A DNA stretch of 64,000 bases from JANQQN01 sp964519665 (GTDB lineage: Bacteria > Myxococcota > Kuafuiibacteriia > Kuafuiibacteriales > Kuafuiibacteriaceae): the NCBI GenBank assembly GCA_964519665.1, contig CAZFIV010000026.1:6090-70089 (forward strand), read 5' to 3'. Below, one piece after another: positions 52,498 to 60,637 of the stretch (position 1 is its first letter; each line of letters opens with the position of its first letter). The notes under the pieces were generated by a model. It saw nothing but the letters and a program-made list of their open reading frames with translations. It made no database searches and was not told the DNA's origin. A program made the translations under genes and the position numbers.

Positions 52498-53084
52498 CCA
52501 TCGACAGTCTATCACCGGCGTTTCCGGTGTTCCTCAAGCTCGGCGGCAAACGGGTGGTCGTCGTCGGGGGCGGTGCGATGGCCCTGGAAAAGATACCGGC
52601 GCTGCTCGAAGCCAACGCGATCATCGCCGTCGTCGCTCCCGAGATTAGACCCGAGATCCGGGCGTTAAAGGGGCTGTCGCTCATCGAGCGGGGCTTCGAG
52701 CCCGCCGACCTCGACGGCGCGTGGTACGTGGTGGCGGCGGCGCCGCCCGAGGTCAACCGGCACGTCTCGCAGGTTGCGTCGGAACGCCAGATTTTCGTCA
52801 ATGCGGTCGACGACCGACGCTACGCCGACGTTTATCTTGGCAGCGTGCTCAAGAAGGCGGGCTTTACGTTCGCTATTTCGAGCGATGGCGTTTCACCGGC
52901 GCTGACGGCGCTCGTCCGCCGGGGACTCGAGCGACTGATTCCCGACGAGCTGGATGCATGGCGCGAGCTCGGGCGCACGCTTCGCCGTCAATGGAAGGCC
53001 GATGGCATCCCGTTCGGCGATCGGCGGCCGCTGCTGCTCGACGCGATCAACCGGTGGCACGCCGAGCAGGAGGCATCGTCATGA
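52494..53084 (+). CDS. Siroheme synthase N-terminal domain (precorrin-2 dehydrogenase/ferrochelatase)
   Basis: 196 residues; GTG at 52494 overlaps the cysH stop (GTGA). Rossmann start FPVFLKLGGKRVVVVGGGAMA, then IAVVAPEIRPE, AAPPEVNRHVSQVASER, ISSDGVSPALTALVRRGLE. This is the Met8/CysG N-terminal type that makes sirohydrochlorin from precorrin-2 and inserts Fe to give siroheme. The methyltransferase that makes precorrin-2 is the next gene, so the two halves of CysG are split here. Confidence 0.93.
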   Translation: MTIDSLSPAFPVFLKLGGKRVVVVGGGAMALEKIPALLEANAIIAVVAPEIRPEIRALKGLSLIERGFEPADLDGAWYVVAAAPPEVNRHVSQVASERQIFVNAVDDRRYADVYLGSVLKKAGFTFAISSDGVSPALTALVRRGLERLIPDELDAWRELGRTLRRQWKADGIPFGDRRPLLLDAINRWHAEQEASS

Positions 53085-53866
53085 TGGGCTTCGTTTCTCT
53101 GGTGGGCGCCGGCCCGGGGGTGAAGGATCACTTGACGCTCCGCGCGCATGACCGGCTCGTTCGCGCCGACCTCGTATTGTACGACGCGCTCGTCGACGAG
53201 TCGCTCTTGGCTCTCGCCCCGACCGCTCAGCGCTTTTTCGTGGGCAAGCGAGCGGGGCGTCACTCGATGCGACAGGAGACCATCGACGGGCTGATGATCA
53301 AGCACGCGCGCGACGGTAAGCGGGTCGTCCGATTGAAGGCCGGCGACCCGTTCGTGCTCGGCCGAGGCGGCGAAGAGGCCCTCGCGCTCGAAGAGGCCGG
53401 CGTGCCGTACGAAGTGGTGCCCGGGCTGTCGAGCGCAGTGACCGCGCCCGCGTTCGCCGGAGTCCCGGTCACGCACCGCAACGTTGCCTCCAACTTCGTC
53501 ATGCTCTCCGGCCACGCCGCGTCGGGTTACGGCCCGGTTATCGAAGGCTTGCCGCCCGACAGTGCGACCCTCGTGTTCTTGATGGGCTTCAACCGCAGAC
53601 GTGACATCGTCTCTCGCCTCTCGGATCGCGGTTGGGCGCCCCAGACTCCGGCCGCCATCGTGGCCGGTGCGGGCACCGAGGGGCAGGCCATATGGCTCGG
53701 CGACCTGGCGGGCCTTGCGGCCACTGACTTTGACTCGGCGGGTGCGCCCGTCACGCTCGTCGTGGGCCAGACCGTCGCCCTTGCTCATCACATTCACCCG
53801 TCGGCGCCCGTCGACGAGCGCAAGCCCGATTTTGAACCTCCGATCGAAATGAGGAGCCGATCATGA
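53081..53866 (+). CDS. cobA: Uroporphyrinogen-III C-methyltransferase
   Basis: 261 residues; ATG 53081 overlaps the previous stop (ATGA). Family motifs: VSLVGAGPGVKDHLTLRA, ADLVLYDALVD, KAGDPFVLGRGGEEALAL, VVPGLSSAVTAPAFAGVPVTHR and LVFLMG. Methylates uroporphyrinogen III at C2 and C7 with S-adenosylmethionine to give precorrin-2, the precursor of siroheme used by the sulfite reductase downstream. The C-terminal 15 residues are polar and unusual for the family. Confidence 0.95.
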   Translation: MMGFVSLVGAGPGVKDHLTLRAHDRLVRADLVLYDALVDESLLALAPTAQRFFVGKRAGRHSMRQETIDGLMIKHARDGKRVVRLKAGDPFVLGRGGEEALALEEAGVPYEVVPGLSSAVTAPAFAGVPVTHRNVASNFVMLSGHAASGYGPVIEGLPPDSATLVFLMGFNRRRDIVSRLSDRGWAPQTPAAIVAGAGTEGQAIWLGDLAGLAATDFDSAGAPVTLVVGQTVALAHHIHPSAPVDERKPDFEPPIEMRSRS

Positions 53867-54165
53867 CTACGAGTACGACCGACCGAATCATCACCGCGCA
53901 GCGCCTGAGGGACGGCGCCGTCGTTTTTCTGGGCCGCAACAAGAACTGGGTCGAGACGCCCGACGCGGCGTACCCGATGACGGAATCCGACGCCGAGGCT
54001 CAGCTCGCGTGGGCCAAGAACGCGTCCGTTCAGCTCGAGGTCGTCGACGCGTACGCTGTCCAGCTCGCGCCGAGCGAAGGCGAGATCGTGCCGATCAAGG
54101 TGCGGGAACAGATCCGGCTCGTCGGACCGACCGTGCGGCCTGACCTCCAACGCGTGGGCAGCTGA
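53863..54165 (+). CDS. DUF2849 domain protein
   Basis: 100 residues; ATG 53863 in an ATGA overlap. DUF2849 pattern: ITAQRLRDGAVVFLGRNKNW and VEVVDAYAVQL-like strands (VQLEVVDAYAVQLAPSEGEI). These small proteins precede nitrite/sulfite reductase genes in many proteobacteria, with function unassigned. TGA/ATG overlap with cysI follows. Confidence 0.92.
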   Translation: MTTSTTDRIITAQRLRDGAVVFLGRNKNWVETPDAAYPMTESDAEAQLAWAKNASVQLEVVDAYAVQLAPSEGEIVPIKVREQIRLVGPTVRPDLQRVGS

Positions 54166-55814
54166 TGTACCAGTACAACGAAATCGACCAGGCGGTCGTC
54201 GACGATCGAGTGGCCGAGTTCAGAGATCAGGTTTCGCGTCGGCTATCCGGCGAGCTGAGCGAAGACCAGTTTCGGCCGCTCCGGCTCATGAATGGGCTTT
54301 ATTTGCAGCTACACGGATACATGCTGCGGGTCGCGATCCCGTACGGCACGCTGTCGTCGAATCAGCTGCGGGCCCTCGCCAGCATCGCGAGAGACTACGA
54401 CAAGGGCTACGGGCATTTCACCACTCGACAGAACATCCAGTTCAACTGGCCGAAGCTGACCGACGTGCCCGACATTCTCGCCCGCCTCGCATCGGTCGAG
54501 ATGCACGCCATTCAAACGAGCGGCAATTGCATTCGCAACGTGACGACCGACCCCTACGCGGGCGCAGCGGCCGATGAGCGCGAGGATCCACGGGTCACGT
54601 GCGAACTCATCCGACAGTGGTCGACCTTGCACCCGGAGTTTAGCTTCTTGCCGCGTAAGTTCAAGATCGCGGTCACCGCCGCCGACGATGACCGAGCGGC
54701 GATCGCCGTGCACGACATCGGCATCAAGGTCGTGCGAGACGAGACGGACGAGCCGGGTTACGAAATCTGGGTAGGCGGCGGGCAGGGGCGAACACCGGTC
54801 CTCGCCCAACGCATTCGAGCGTTTCTGCCGCGCCGGCATTTGTTGAGCTACTTGGACGCGATTCTGCGCGTCTACAACGCTCACGGTCGGCGCGATAACA
54901 AGTACAAGGCCCGTATCAAGATTCTGGTGACCGCCCTCGGCGCCGAGCTCTTCACTTCGCAGGTCGAGCGCGAGTGGTCGCTCATCCTGAAGGAGCAGCC
55001 GGAGCTGCTCGTGACCGACGAGGCCTGGGCGCGGGTGGCCGCCTTCTTCGCTTCGGGATTGGCGCCCATAGATGTCGATGAGGCCACGCTTCCGCAGACC
55101 GGGGACTTCGCGAAATGGAGACGACGGAACACAGTGCCGCACCGCGTGCGGGGGCGCGCGATCGCGGTCATTTCGCTCAAGCCGCACGGCGGCATCCCCG
55201 GCGACGCGACGGATGCGCAGATGGACTTCATCGCCGACCTCGCCGACCATTACTCGGCCGGGGAGATTCGCGTGACCCACCAACAGAACCTCGTGTTGCC
55301 CCATGTCGCGGTGTCGGACTTGCCGGCGCTGTATGCCGCCCTGAAGTCGCACGGGCTGGCGACGGCCAACCTCGGCCTTCTTTCCGACATCATCGCGTGC
55401 CCGGGCCTCGACTACTGCAACCTCGCCAACGCGCGCGCCATCCCCATCGCACAGGCGATCTCCGACCGGTTCGCGGAGCGCGAGGACGAGATCGGTGACC
55501 TGTCGATCAAGATCTCGGGCTGCATCAACGCCTGTGGGCATCACCACGTCGGTAATATCGGCATCCTCGGCATCGACAAGCGGGGAACCGAGGCTTACCA
55601 AATCGCGGTTGGTGGCGATGCGGGCGCCGACGCCGCGCTCGCCAAGATTGTCGGCCCCGCCGTCGGGCCCGACGAGGTGCCCGATGCGGTCGAGCGGCTC
55701 GTCGAGGTGTATCTCAAGCGTCGCGCGCCCGACGAGGACTTCATGACTACGCTTCGGCGCATCGGTGTCGAGGGGATGAAAGAGGAGTACAGCCATGGTC
55801 TTGCTCACGGTTGA
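54165..55814 (+). CDS. cysI: Sulfite reductase hemoprotein
   Basis: 549 residues from ATG 54165. Two siroheme-reductase ferredoxin-like halves; the second carries the cluster ligands CPGLDYCNLANAR (Cys about 412 and 418) and SGCINACGHHH (Cys about 452 and 456), which bind the coupled 4Fe-4S/siroheme centre. DKGYGHFTTRQNIQFNW and IRVTHQQNLVLPHV are the siroheme-binding arms. Reduces sulfite to sulfide; ferredoxin or an NADPH-dependent partner supplies electrons. No flavoprotein subunit is present in the window. Confidence 0.96.
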   Translation: MYQYNEIDQAVVDDRVAEFRDQVSRRLSGELSEDQFRPLRLMNGLYLQLHGYMLRVAIPYGTLSSNQLRALASIARDYDKGYGHFTTRQNIQFNWPKLTDVPDILARLASVEMHAIQTSGNCIRNVTTDPYAGAAADEREDPRVTCELIRQWSTLHPEFSFLPRKFKIAVTAADDDRAAIAVHDIGIKVVRDETDEPGYEIWVGGGQGRTPVLAQRIRAFLPRRHLLSYLDAILRVYNAHGRRDNKYKARIKILVTALGAELFTSQVEREWSLILKEQPELLVTDEAWARVAAFFASGLAPIDVDEATLPQTGDFAKWRRRNTVPHRVRGRAIAVISLKPHGGIPGDATDAQMDFIADLADHYSAGEIRVTHQQNLVLPHVAVSDLPALYAALKSHGLATANLGLLSDIIACPGLDYCNLANARAIPIAQAISDRFAEREDEIGDLSIKISGCINACGHHHVGNIGILGIDKRGTEAYQIAVGGDAGADAALAKIVGPAVGPDEVPDAVERLVEVYLKRRAPDEDFMTTLRRIGVEGMKEEYSHGLAHG

Positions 55815-56274
55815 TGGCATCGGTCCGGCGCCTGTGTCCGTCGACGAGACGGAAGCGCTGCCCACCGAGGGGCGCTTCACCGTATCGCGGGGGCGGTATC
55901 TCGAACGCGATAGCTGGCCCGATGACTTTCGGGCGCGGGCCGGTGTGCGGCTCGACCCCGACGAGGATGTCGAGGCGCTGGCGCCCGTGTTGGCCGACTC
56001 GACTCTCGTCGTCTTGACGTTCACCAATATGGCAGACGGTCGACCCTTTTCGCAGGCGAGATTGCTCCGGCGGAGGATCGGATACGAGGGCCTATTGGTC
56101 GCGAGCGGTCCGCTGGTCGCCGATCAGTTCGAGTTCCTCCGACGATGCGGATTCGACGGGGTCGAGATTCCCCCCGACGCGAAACCAGGCGTTTGGCTTC
56201 GAGCTCTGTCGCGTCACCGGCACCACTACCAGCCCGATCCGGCCCCCCAACGGGCGGCGCCGGTCGCTTCTTGA
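55795..56274 (+). CDS. DUF934 domain protein
   Basis: 159 residues; ATG 55795 overlaps the end of cysI by 20 bases. DUF934 features: VLADSTLVVLTFTNMADGRPF, SQARLLRRRIGYEGLLVASG and DQFEFLRRCGFDGVEI. DUF934 genes almost always follow cysI in proteobacteria; a role in sulfite reductase electron supply or assembly has been proposed but not proven. The C-terminus is His/Pro-rich. Confidence 0.93.
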   Translation: MVLLTVDGIGPAPVSVDETEALPTEGRFTVSRGRYLERDSWPDDFRARAGVRLDPDEDVEALAPVLADSTLVVLTFTNMADGRPFSQARLLRRRIGYEGLLVASGPLVADQFEFLRRCGFDGVEIPPDAKPGVWLRALSRHRHHYQPDPAPQRAAPVAS

Positions 56275-56348
56275 GACCCACGTCCCTCGACCCACCCGTC
56301 GCGGCGGCGTCGGCTGCCTTGGCGCCTCGACATCTGCTATCAAGCCCC

Positions 56349-56966
56349 ATGTCCGTCGACGAAATGGGGCGGCCTAAGGGGGCCGTGCCCGTCAGCGAGG
56401 TCGACGTCAACGCGACGCTCGCCGCCAATCTCGCGCGCTACCGAGCGGCTCGGGGGTTGTCCTTGGCGAAGCTCGCCGAGGCATCGGGGGTGAGTCGCGC
56501 CATGCTCAACCAGATCGAGCGCAGCCAGAGCGTGCCGACAATCGGCGTGCTGTGGAAGATCGCGACGGCCCTCGACGTGCCGTTCGCCGCGCTGCTCGAG
56601 CAGCCGGGGGGCGACACCACGACGGTCCTCCGTGGCCAGCGGTCCTGGACGCTGCGGTCGCAGGACGGTGCATTCGAGTCGCGTGCGCTTTTTCCGCTGT
56701 CGGGTCCGCGACAAACCGAGTTTTACGAGCTGCGTCTCGCGCCGGGGGTGCGGGAGATTGCCGAGCCTCATGCTGCGGGTACGTTCGAGAACATTGCGGT
56801 GCACGAAGGCTGTGTCGAGATCGATGTCGACGGAACGAGTTACCGTCTCGACGCCGGAGACGCGATCCACTTTCGGGCGGACGTCCCCCACGCGTACCAC
56901 AACCCCAGCCGCGAGCTGACCATCGCCTATTTGGTCATGACCTACGCGACTCGCCCCACGACCTGA
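56349..56966 (+). CDS. XRE-family regulator with cupin domain
   Basis: 205 residues from ATG 56349 (ATG 56364 possible). HTH_3 at about 25-80 (RYRAARGLSLAKLAEASGVS, RAMLNQIERSQSVPTIGVLW) and a C-terminal cupin (RLAPGVREIAEPHAAGTFEN; VDVDGTSYRLDAGDAIHFRA). XRE-cupin proteins sense small ligands. It lies 74 bases after DUF934 on the same strand, so it is probably the regulator of the sulfate assimilation genes, perhaps acting on the repeat at 51757-51811. Target is inference. Confidence 0.88.
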   Translation: MSVDEMGRPKGAVPVSEVDVNATLAANLARYRAARGLSLAKLAEASGVSRAMLNQIERSQSVPTIGVLWKIATALDVPFAALLEQPGGDTTTVLRGQRSWTLRSQDGAFESRALFPLSGPRQTEFYELRLAPGVREIAEPHAAGTFENIAVHEGCVEIDVDGTSYRLDAGDAIHFRADVPHAYHNPSRELTIAYLVMTYATRPTT

Positions 56967-56982
56967 TGCTTTACTTGATGCC

Positions 56983-58422
56983 CTACTCGACGAACAGGGG
57001 GACGAAGCTCAGCACGCCGAGTCGTTCGATCTGCAGGATGACGGGGTCGCCTTCCGTGAGATCCACGAGGCGGCTCCTCAGGTCGGCGAGTCCCGAGACG
57101 CTCTGTCCGTTGACCTTGTGAATGATGTCTCCGACCCGAAGCACCCCCGCCGCCTCGCCCGGCGACGCGGCGACCACCAGCACGCCTGATTCTATGCGCA
57201 GCCTGGGCACCATCTTTTGGAGCTTCGGGGTGAGGTCGAGGCCCAAGATTCCGAGCTGAACCACCAGGTTTTCGGCCGGGTCAACTCGGGTGGCCATGTT
57301 GTCCACGGCCTCCGGCCGCTCCAGGACGAGCACGTTCAGCTCGAGAGACTCACCTCCTCGCAAGAGGCTCAGCGTCACGGAATCGCCGTCCCGCCGGCCG
57401 TAGACGTTGACGTCGAACTGGCGCGCGTTCTCCATGGGCTTTCCGTCCAGGGCCACGATCACGTCCCCGACCTGCAGGCCCGCCTTCTCCGCGGGGCTGC
57501 GCGGATAGATGTCGGCGACGACGACCCCGTTGGAACGCGGCAGACCGAGCCCCTCCGCGAGGGGCGGGGTGATGCTCTGAGTGATGGCGCCAATGATGCC
57601 CCGCCGCACGCGTCCCGTCGTTTTGAGCTGCTTGTACACGTTCTCGGCAATGTTGCTCGGGACCGCGAAGCCAACCCCGCTCGATCCACTCGACGGCGAG
57701 ACGATGAACGTGTTGATGCCGACGACCTCGCCGCGGGCGTTGACGAGGGGGCCGCCGCTGTTGCCAGGATTGATGGGGGCGTCGGTCTGAATGAAGACCA
57801 TGGAGTCATCGGGGCGACGCTGACGGGCGACCGCGCTGACCACGCCCATGGTGACCGTGCCCTCGAGGCCGAAGGGCGCGCCGAAGGCGAACACGAGCTC
57901 ACCGGGCGTGAGCGCCTCGGACGAACCGAAGGCCGCGACGCTCAAGTCATCCTCCTTCACCTTCAGGACCGCGAGGTCGGTCTCGGGGTCGAGACCGACG
58001 ATCTTGGCGTCCAGCACCTGGCCGGCCGGCTTGAGGATGGAGCGGCCTTTGGGGAGCGCCTTGCGCGCCATGCGAACTTGCACCTGGCTGGCGCCCTGTA
58101 CGACGTGGGCATTGGTCAGGATGTGCCCTTCTGCGCTCACGATCACCCCCGAGCCCGTCGTGCGACGCTTGGCCAAGACGTGGCCTCCGCCGACCGGCAC
58201 CGGCGCATATCCGGCCGCGAGGATCTGAACGACGGACGGGGACACCTTCTTGGAGAGCGCCCGAAACGAACTGTTCAGCGTTGTCAGGTGGTTGATCCGC
58301 GGGCGCGGCTTGGCCTGAACAGGCGCCGCACAGCCGTTCGCGAAGAGAATGAGGACAGCAACGAAGGTCGGGAATCGCACAGGCCCCGACTTAGCGTGGT
58401 TATCTCCCGGAAACCACGTCAT
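56983..58422 (-). CDS. DegQ/HtrA-type serine protease with two PDZ domains, lipoprotein
   Basis: 479 residues from ATG 58422. The signal ends ILFANGC, a lipobox, so it is anchored in the envelope. Catalytic triad: His in TNAHVV, Asp in ETDLAVLKV and Ser in NPGNSGGPLV. Two PDZ domains follow (VADIYPRSPAEKAGLQVGDV and VVAASPGEAAGVLRVGDIIH with KVNGQSVSGL). Envelope protein quality control. Convergent with the XRE regulator, 16 bases apart. Confidence 0.94.
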   Translation of the reverse strand: MTWFPGDNHAKSGPVRFPTFVAVLILFANGCAAPVQAKPRPRINHLTTLNSSFRALSKKVSPSVVQILAAGYAPVPVGGGHVLAKRRTTGSGVIVSAEGHILTNAHVVQGASQVQVRMARKALPKGRSILKPAGQVLDAKIVGLDPETDLAVLKVKEDDLSVAAFGSSEALTPGELVFAFGAPFGLEGTVTMGVVSAVARQRRPDDSMVFIQTDAPINPGNSGGPLVNARGEVVGINTFIVSPSSGSSGVGFAVPSNIAENVYKQLKTTGRVRRGIIGAITQSITPPLAEGLGLPRSNGVVVADIYPRSPAEKAGLQVGDVIVALDGKPMENARQFDVNVYGRRDGDSVTLSLLRGGESLELNVLVLERPEAVDNMATRVDPAENLVVQLGILGLDLTPKLQKMVPRLRIESGVLVVAASPGEAAGVLRVGDIIHKVNGQSVSGLADLRSRLVDLTEGDPVILQIERLGVLSFVPLFVE

Positions 58423-58604
58423 CGTGACCGAACATTGGGGTTTTGCTGGGTTCGTGGCCCACTTAAAGCGGCGATTCGCGCCCGGTCGTCCTGCTGCGCT
58501 GAGGTGCTGCGGGCTGTCGAGAGTCGACAGTCGACAGATCTCTGCCTCGAAAGCGGTCTCGCGTCTTCACCAGGAGCCCATCGAGGCGGACGCCCTCGGC
58601 CGCC

Positions 58605-58772
58605 GGGCGCGACGCCCAACGGACGCGATGGCCTTCTGCGGCTCGCGGTGCGCCCAACCCGGGCGCGACGTCCAACGGACGCGATGGCCGTCTGCGGCTC
58701 GCGGTGCGCCCAACCCGGGCGCGACGTCCAACGGACGCGATGGCCGTCTGCGGCTCGCGGTGCGCCCAACCC
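58605..58772. repeat. Three tandem 56-bp repeats
   Basis: Unit starts at 58605, 58661 and 58717, period 56, unit beginning GGGCGCGACGTCCAACGGAC and ending GCGCCCAACCC. Copies 2 and 3 are identical; copy 1 differs at two positions. 56 is not a multiple of 3, so each copy reads in a different frame. Located in the 410-base gap between the protease and the HEAT-repeat gene. No gene is supported here. Confidence 0.92.
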
Positions 58773-58832
58773 GTAACGGTCAGCCGGAGGCGTGGCTGGG
58801 TCGCCGTGCGCGACGGTCGCGGCGCAGAGCGT

Positions 58833-60635
58833 CTAGAGCGCGGAGGCGGGAACGAAGCGACCGATGAGCTGAAGGAGCCCGACGTCTCGCTCGACGTGAA
58901 AGTGAGCGACCAACAGGTCCCGCGCCGGGGCCGAATCCGCGGCCGAGCCAAGCCACGAGATCACGGCCTTTCTCACCCGCGGCGAGTCCGACGCGGCCAG
59001 CAAGTCACCCGCAACGTCGATCGCTGCGCCCGATGGAGGCCCGAACCGCTCGAGCGTGCGAATCAGCTCGGCTTGGACCCGAGGGTGTGCCTCGCCCTCC
59101 AGACGCGCCTGCAGCCATGAGCCGGCCGAGTCTGGCGCCGCCCGCCGCAGCGCGGCCGCAGCGTGAGCCCGGACGGTCGCGCGCTCGTCGTTCATGGCCG
59201 CCTCGAGCACATCGAACAGCAGCGGGTCCCCGGCGTTGCCCATCGCGTCGAGCGCGGTCAGCCGACGGCCCTCGCCCGGGGCCGCTTCGTGGGCCGACCG
59301 CAGCGAGTCCCGAACCCAAACCCGCATCTCGGACGCTTCCTGCGTTCGGGCGCCAAAGCTGCCGAGCGCCAGCAGCCCGCTATTGGCCAGCACCTCCGAG
59401 CTGTCGTCGTACGCCGCCCGCTCGAGTACGTCCGCCGTGTCTAGGGTCAGCGGACCGGCCTCGGAGAGCGCGAACGTGGCCCGAGACCGGTCGAGCGCGG
59501 TCAGCTGATGGTCTTGCACGGCCACCGTGAGCGCCTCGACCGCCTCTGGGGTGCCGGCGAGCTCGAGCGCCAGGAACGCGGCGGCTCGGGCCTCGAGTGC
59601 CAGCGTCCCCGCCCGAATGTCGTCGATCAGCCGCTTGGCGTCCTCCGGATGCGCTCGCAGGTATTTCGCGAGCAGCTTCGCTGCCGTCAGCGACTTCACC
59701 GGCCCCTGCGCGCGCAGGCCTACGAAGCGATCGACTACTTCCCCGTAGCGGGCGCGCTTCATGGCCGGGTCCACGGCCGGGGGCGGATCCTCGACTTGGA
59801 GCGTGTACGGGTCGCGCCAGTCCAAACCGGACACCGCGGCCACGGCAGGGGTGACTTCGTCGAGCCTATCGAGCCGAAAGGACTGACGCAGGCTGACCGG
59901 CACCGCATCCGCCACTTCGATCGACACCCATTCTTCGCCCGTCATGGATGCGAGCCAGCCGCCCGTGATTCGCGCCGTCGCGCGCGCCTCGCGAACGCTC
60001 ACCTTCACTGGCACCATGTCGGCCATCGGGTGCCGGCGGTAGGCGATCTTGTGCCGCACCACCTCACCGCTCGATGCGCCGCGGATGTACCGCGCCTCGA
60101 AAGTCCCCATGCCGTCGTTCTGCTCGACGGTCCACTCCGCCTCGTCCTGTTTGGGCGCTACGACCTCGAAGGTCTTGAGCAGCGACGTGACCAGCTGCCG
60201 GGTCCGCGGCTTCCAGGCCGTTGGGTAGCCGAACCCGACGAACCGGCAGCGCCGGTCGATACGCACTTCGAAGGGCGCATCGACCGACTGCCGGACACGT
60301 TCCGCCGGCAAAGACAACGCCTGCGTGAAGTCCACGTGGGTCAGCTGCGCCCGCAGCCTCCATGCGTCCGACTCGACGCCGTCGACCGTCCAGCTCAGCG
60401 TGGCCGAAAGATGGTCACGAGGCGCATCGGCCGCGCCTTTCCCGACCGTTTCGACATCGCTTTCGAGTCGAAAAGCGGCCCGCTGTCCGACGGTGAATCG
60501 ACACTCCGTGGCTTCGACCTCGGCTCGCTCGCTCTCCTCTTTCGGCTCGGGCGCGGCGCGCTGGAACCCGAACATCGCCGCCAACGGCAGCGCGACGGTC
60601 ATGCCCGCAATGGCTGTCCACTTCAACGTACGCAT
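58833..60635 (-). CDS. HEAT-repeat protein with N-terminal beta domain
   Basis: 600 residues. ATG at 60635 has GAGGAG 8 bases upstream; a GTG two codons earlier is less likely. A signal anchor (TAIAGMTVALPLAAMFG) begins the chain. Residues about 40-310 look like a large beta domain (CRFTVGQRAAFRLESDVET; LSWTVDGVESDAWRLRAQL). Residues 310-600 are alpha-helical HEAT-type repeats (AKLLAKYLRAHPEDAKRLID; RATFALSEAGPLTLDTADV; RRLTALDAMGNAGDPLLFD; AHAAAALRRAAPDSAGSWL). The layout resembles vitellogenin/lipid-transfer N-termini, but this is only a resemblance. Starts two bases after the stop of the upstream lipoprotein gene, so both are co-translated. Confidence 0.82.
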   Translation of the reverse strand: MRTLKWTAIAGMTVALPLAAMFGFQRAAPEPKEESERAEVEATECRFTVGQRAAFRLESDVETVGKGAADAPRDHLSATLSWTVDGVESDAWRLRAQLTHVDFTQALSLPAERVRQSVDAPFEVRIDRRCRFVGFGYPTAWKPRTRQLVTSLLKTFEVVAPKQDEAEWTVEQNDGMGTFEARYIRGASSGEVVRHKIAYRRHPMADMVPVKVSVREARATARITGGWLASMTGEEWVSIEVADAVPVSLRQSFRLDRLDEVTPAVAAVSGLDWRDPYTLQVEDPPPAVDPAMKRARYGEVVDRFVGLRAQGPVKSLTAAKLLAKYLRAHPEDAKRLIDDIRAGTLALEARAAAFLALELAGTPEAVEALTVAVQDHQLTALDRSRATFALSEAGPLTLDTADVLERAAYDDSSEVLANSGLLALGSFGARTQEASEMRVWVRDSLRSAHEAAPGEGRRLTALDAMGNAGDPLLFDVLEAAMNDERATVRAHAAAALRRAAPDSAGSWLQARLEGEAHPRVQAELIRTLERFGPPSGAAIDVAGDLLAASDSPRVRKAVISWLGSAADSAPARDLLVAHFHVERDVGLLQLIGRFVPASAL

Positions 60636-60637
60636 GA

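Noticed and set aside
58423..58951. Open frames across the 56-bp repeats
   Set aside because: Repeat period not divisible by three gives all-frame openness without protein features.
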